Of a stretch of DNA of 43,498 nt, positions 41,044 to 43,498 are shown piece by piece. This DNA comes from CAZWDO01 sp964632485 [NCBI: uncultured bacterium] (GTDB lineage: Bacteria; JAGOEH01). Made by a program: the position numbers and the translations under genes. Position 1 is the first letter of the stretch, and each line of letters begins with the position of its first letter. The notes under the pieces are model-generated. The model was not told where the DNA came from. It saw only the letters and a list, made by a program, of their open reading frames with translations, and did no database searches. Where the stretch lies: positions 1 to 43,498 of the forward strand of contig CAZWDO010000026.1 in assembly GCA_964632485.1 (NCBI GenBank), given 5' to 3'.

Positions 41044-42597
41044 TTATGGGTTGAGCGGTTTCAAGATCAGGTCCTGAAAATCGAAACTGAAATCGATATC
41101 GTCGGAAACGGGCGCCATTTTGGCTTCCGTGATCCTTCCCCGGGCATCGAGGTAAAAGGTGATGAAAGCATCCGCCCTCAATTCAGGGTCATGCCAGCGC
41201 ACTATAAAGGTATCGTATTGCCAGTGAGTAAGATCACCCACAAGCGCGGGCGTGGGGAGGAATTTTATTTGAAGCTTGCCGCTGTCCTGGTCGATGGCGA
41301 TATCGCCGTACCAGCGGTCGCGATATGTGCCGCAATAGCTTTCAAGGGAAAGGGACGGATGGCTGAGCGAGTCGCGGGCGGCGGATTGGACGGCTGTTTT
41401 TTGGTGGCTTGTCGAATCGTTGCGCGCCTTGACGCTTCGGTATGCGCCAAGCCAGTCATGTCGCGGGGCTGCGAGGTAATAATCCAGCAGGGTATGGATA
41501 ATCGCGTTATAGGCATCGGAACTTTCCTGATTGGTCAGGACCGCTATCCCGAGTTTAATGCGGGGGATCATGGCCACACGGGAGAGGAATCCTGGCAATC
41601 CGCCAGTGTGATGCACCATCTTTTCACCGCGGTAATCGCAAACGCGGAAGCCCAGGGCGTATCCGCTGAAATTGCAGCGGGCGGGAATCAATTCGGGCTC
41701 GCCTGCCAGCGGAGCAATTGGCGTTACGATATTCCACAACTGTTCCGCCGTTGCCGGCGAAAACAATCGTCGCGACTCGTCGATGCGGCCTGAATCGAGC
41801 TGCACGCGCAACCATTTCGCCATATCCAGCGCGCATGAATTGATTCCTCCGGCGGGATTGGTGTTATCGCTGCCGAAAGCGTTGATTTTCTTCAGCGTAT
41901 CGTTGATGAGACCGTGGGGCGCGGCGCTGTTGTCGCCCGTTCCGGCGTGAGAATGATAGACGTTGCTGAATTTCATGTCCAGGGGAGCCAGAATCCGTTC
42001 CCGAACGAATTGCTCCCACGAAAGGCCCGATACTGCTGCGATCAATTCTCCGGCCACGGTGTAGAGAACATTGTCATAGGCGTAGGCGCTGCGAAAACTC
42101 GCGCTCAGCGGCACATAACGTAAACGGCGGGTGATTTCCGGGCGGTCATAGCGAGTGGGCGGCCACCAGAGCAGCTCCCCGGCGCCCAGGCCCAATCCGC
42201 TGCGATGCGTCAGCAAATCGCGGATGGCCAATTCCGAAGTGACATAGGGATCGGCCAGGCGAAATTCCGGCAGATAATCAATCACGCGGTCATCCCAGGC
42301 GATTTTCCCCTCCTCGGCCAGCAGTCCCAAGGCCTCGGCCGTGAATGCCTTGGTGTTCGAGGCGATGGCGAACCGCGTGCGCTCGTCCACGGCCTGGTTC
42401 CGGCCGATCTCGCGTATGCCGAAGCCCTTGACTAAAATCGCTTCGCCATCCTTGACAATGGCGATGGCCAGTCCCGGAACCTGAAATTCGCTGCGTACGG
42501 AATCGACCCATGCATCGAAATGCGGGGGAACCTCCGCGTTTATCGTGGAAGCCAATCCCCAGCAAACCGCCAATAGTGCGAACATCCTTGGAATCAT
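41044..42597 (-). CDS. Serine hydrolase of the beta-lactamase/penicillin-binding protein class C family
   Basis: The 517-residue protein has a signal peptide (about 1-21) and the class C fold (about 25-385). The catalytic SNTK is at residues 80-83 (SxxK), YDN at 174-176 stands for YxN, and HHTGG represents the third motif. A C-terminal beta-rich domain (about 415-517: SLESYCGTYRDRWYGDIAID) resembles DUF3471. Members hydrolyse D-amino acid peptides, esters or similar small substrates outside the cytoplasm; they are rarely true resistance enzymes. The ATG at 42597 has AAAGGA at a spacing of 9 nt and opens a normal signal peptide. In-frame starts up to 51 codons upstream give no such peptide. 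Confidence 0.9.
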   Translation of the reverse strand: MIPRMFALLAVCWGLASTINAEVPPHFDAWVDSVRSEFQVPGLAIAIVKDGEAILVKGFGIREIGRNQAVDERTRFAIASNTKAFTAEALGLLAEEGKIAWDDRVIDYLPEFRLADPYVTSELAIRDLLTHRSGLGLGAGELLWWPPTRYDRPEITRRLRYVPLSASFRSAYAYDNVLYTVAGELIAAVSGLSWEQFVRERILAPLDMKFSNVYHSHAGTGDNSAAPHGLINDTLKKINAFGSDNTNPAGGINSCALDMAKWLRVQLDSGRIDESRRLFSPATAEQLWNIVTPIAPLAGEPELIPARCNFSGYALGFRVCDYRGEKMVHHTGGLPGFLSRVAMIPRIKLGIAVLTNQESSDAYNAIIHTLLDYYLAAPRHDWLGAYRSVKARNDSTSHQKTAVQSAARDSLSHPSLSLESYCGTYRDRWYGDIAIDQDSGKLQIKFLPTPALVGDLTHWQYDTFIVRWHDPELRADAFITFYLDARGRITEAKMAPVSDDIDFSFDFQDLILKPLNP

Positions 42598-42793
42598 GTG
42601 TTTATGTCCTTTCTTTTCAGGAGATGAATCTATCCGGGAATTCCGGTGTTTCGGGTTTGCGGTTTTATTCCGTCCGCGGACGGGAGTGATTCGGCTCATT
42701 ATCCGGCCTTTGCGAAGGGACGGAGCTCCATAGATGGTCATGCGCGCCATCTCGGTCGCAGATGGTTGGCGCTCGTTTAGGCCGCCTACTCAT

Positions 42794-42821
42794 AATATAT
42801 GGAGGATTGTCGAAAAAGCAA
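42794..42821 (-). promoter_or_regulatory. Probable promoter of the serine hydrolase gene
   Basis: Read on the minus strand: TTGCTT (42821-42816), a 16-bp spacer and TATATT (42799-42794). Transcription would begin near 42787, giving a leader of about 190 nt before the ATG at 42597. Confidence 0.55.
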
Positions 42822-43295
42822 GGAATTAGTGGAAATTATTATCAGGGAATGCAGGGGGGAAGTATATTTGCATTATGGAATTTGGCGAGGGGCTGGGCGG
42901 GAAACTCAGGCGGGAGAGTCTCGTTGCGGAAGCGAGAGCGGGCGCGGCACTTTTGTTGAGCGCTTTCCGTCCTCGTCGGTCCAATTTGTGTAGAAAAAAT
43001 GAGGTGAAATAAATCATCACAATCAGATAATGGCGATGATTTTATCAAGCTTTGTCAGCGACCGCCAGCATGGGCTATATGGGTGGGTATAGTGGATGTC
43101 GGGGATTTTTGAAAATAGTTGCGCTCTCACAATTATCCCGGACTTAGTCAATGATCGATAATTAGTTGGCGGAATTTTACGGGAAAACGCATCCGTCGAT
43201 TCTGGCCATTGATTTTTGGACGGTCGCCTGTGTAAAAATAGAGCCCCTAAAAATCTGAGGAATCGCGTAGAGGGTCGATGAACCAAATATTTTGC

Positions 43296-43323
43296 TTGCA
43301 TTTTCTCTCGGGTTGCGTATATT
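43296..43323 (+). promoter_or_regulatory. Promoter predicting a leaderless AAA-ATPase-like mRNA
   Basis: TTGCAT (43296-43301), a 16-bp spacer and TATATT (43318-43323), followed after exactly 6 nt by the ATG at 43330. No Shine-Dalgarno is present. An alternative -35, TTGCTT at 43292, would lie 20 bp away. Confidence 0.6.
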
Positions 43324-43329
43324 ACTGAT

Positions 43330-43498
43330 ATGAAGAAACTCGGCATTGGCATCCAATCCTTGACGGAACTAATCAACGGCGGCTATATCTATGTGGACAA
43401 AACCCAACTTGTCCATCAGCTCATCACTTCCGGCAAATACTATTTCCTGTCCCGACCGCGGCGCTTCGGCAAATCCCTGCTGGTTTCCACCCTCAAGG
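43330..43498 (+). CDS. AAA-ATPase-like/PD-(D/E)XK nuclease family protein (partial, 3' end outside)
   Basis: The 56 visible residues match the N-terminus of the AAA-ATPase-like family (PF09820 type, usually followed by a PD-(D/E)XK nuclease-like DUF1703 domain; full length about 500-560). The signatures are GIQSLTELINGGYIYVDKT and the P-loop-like YFLSRPRRFGKSLL. The function of this family is unsettled; it is often present in many copies per genome in FCB bacteria and has been viewed as mobile or toxin/defence-related. The gene runs off the right edge, so the nuclease half cannot be confirmed. Its start is supported by the promoter geometry rather than by a ribosome site. Confidence 0.9.
   Translation, partial: MKKLGIGIQSLTELINGGYIYVDKTQLVHQLITSGKYYFLSRPRRFGKSLLVSTLK

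Larger units (their letters stand above)
42598..43329. other. Long intergenic region, mostly featureless
   Basis: This 732-base gap separates divergent genes. It contains the two promoters listed separately and a 5-bp stem extended by weaker pairs (TCTCG 42919-42923 with CGAGA 42933-42937). Small open frames on both strands lack ribosome sites and known signatures; one of 117 codons on the minus strand overlaps the AAA-type gene and is its antisense shadow. I see nothing else. Confidence 0.5.

Noticed and set aside
42598-42750. A 51-residue N-terminal extension of the serine hydrolase
   Set aside because: The extension is basic and polar without homology; the ATG at 42597 has a ribosome site and opens a signal peptide.
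43023-43376. Minus-strand ORF of 117 codons at the right end
   Set aside because: It overlaps the well-supported AAA-ATPase-like gene start and its promoter, and shows no ribosome site or known signature.
1-43498. CRISPR arrays, tRNA or rRNA genes, insertion sequences, prophage
   Set aside because: Looked for by eye on both strands; no regular repeat-spacer array, no cloverleaf-like or conserved rRNA segment, no transposase or phage structural gene was recognised.

Overview
The window reads as chromosomal DNA of a Gram-negative bacterium of the Fibrobacterota-Chlorobiota-Bacteroidota (FCB) sphere, most likely a lineage outside Bacteroidota proper (a Calditrichota/KSB1-like genome would fit). 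The reasons: three large secreted proteins end in type IX secretion-like C-terminal sorting domains; there is a full aerotolerance (Bat) operon, a TonB-dependent receptor with a carboxypeptidase-regulatory N-domain and a membrane-anchored AraC regulator; yet Shine-Dalgarno sequences are strong and promoters look like ordinary TTGACA/TATAAT sigma-70 sites rather than the Bacteroidota type. The phylum assignment is inference.

Layout. 250-4740 (minus): a MacAB-type export operon (adaptor, ATPase, two FtsX-type permeases) without an outer-membrane channel gene. 5163-9033 (plus): a glutaredoxin-CAP fusion protein behind a consensus promoter and a long structured leader, an outer-membrane beta-barrel protein, and a secreted phosphodiester glycosidase-family protein. 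9312-12850 (plus): an agmatine catabolism operon (putrescine carbamoyltransferase, antiporter, agmatine deiminase) with no carbamate kinase. 13047-24195 (minus): one long Bat/MoxR operon of ten tightly spaced genes (BatD-like, MoxR ATPase, DUF58, TPR/SurA-like chaperone, second BatD-like, BatA, BatB, BatC, BatD, BatE) with glucosamine-6-phosphate deaminase as a likely eleventh gene. 24451-28213 (plus): TonB-dependent receptor and membrane AraC regulator. 28258-34770 (plus): a second MoxR-type cluster (DUF58, transglutaminase, MoxR, TPR). 35072-42597: a visibly GC-richer segment of exported proteins (polysaccharide-deacetylase-like, a 1129-residue Asp-box propeller protein, a thioredoxin-fold protein, a beta-lactamase-family hydrolase), with a palindromic repeat family in its intergenic gaps. 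43330-end: the start of an AAA-ATPase-like/PD-(D/E)XK family gene, cut by the window edge.

How the parts fit. The two MoxR clusters each supply an AAA chaperone plus DUF58/VWA or transglutaminase membrane partners and TPR proteins, the standard composition of envelope-maintenance modules. The most unusual items are: (i) three genes whose ATG sits exactly 6 nt after a TAnATT -10 box with a -35 element and no Shine-Dalgarno, which predicts leaderless mRNAs; (ii) a membrane TPR protein fused to SurA-like helices without a parvulin domain inside the Bat operon, together with three BatD-like proteins sharing one cytosolic domain; (iii) a 42-nt imperfect palindrome with half-copies; (iv) stable hairpins without U-tracts placed shortly after stop codons; and (v) the glutaredoxin-CAP fusion. 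No rRNA, tRNA, CRISPR array, insertion sequence or phage gene was found.
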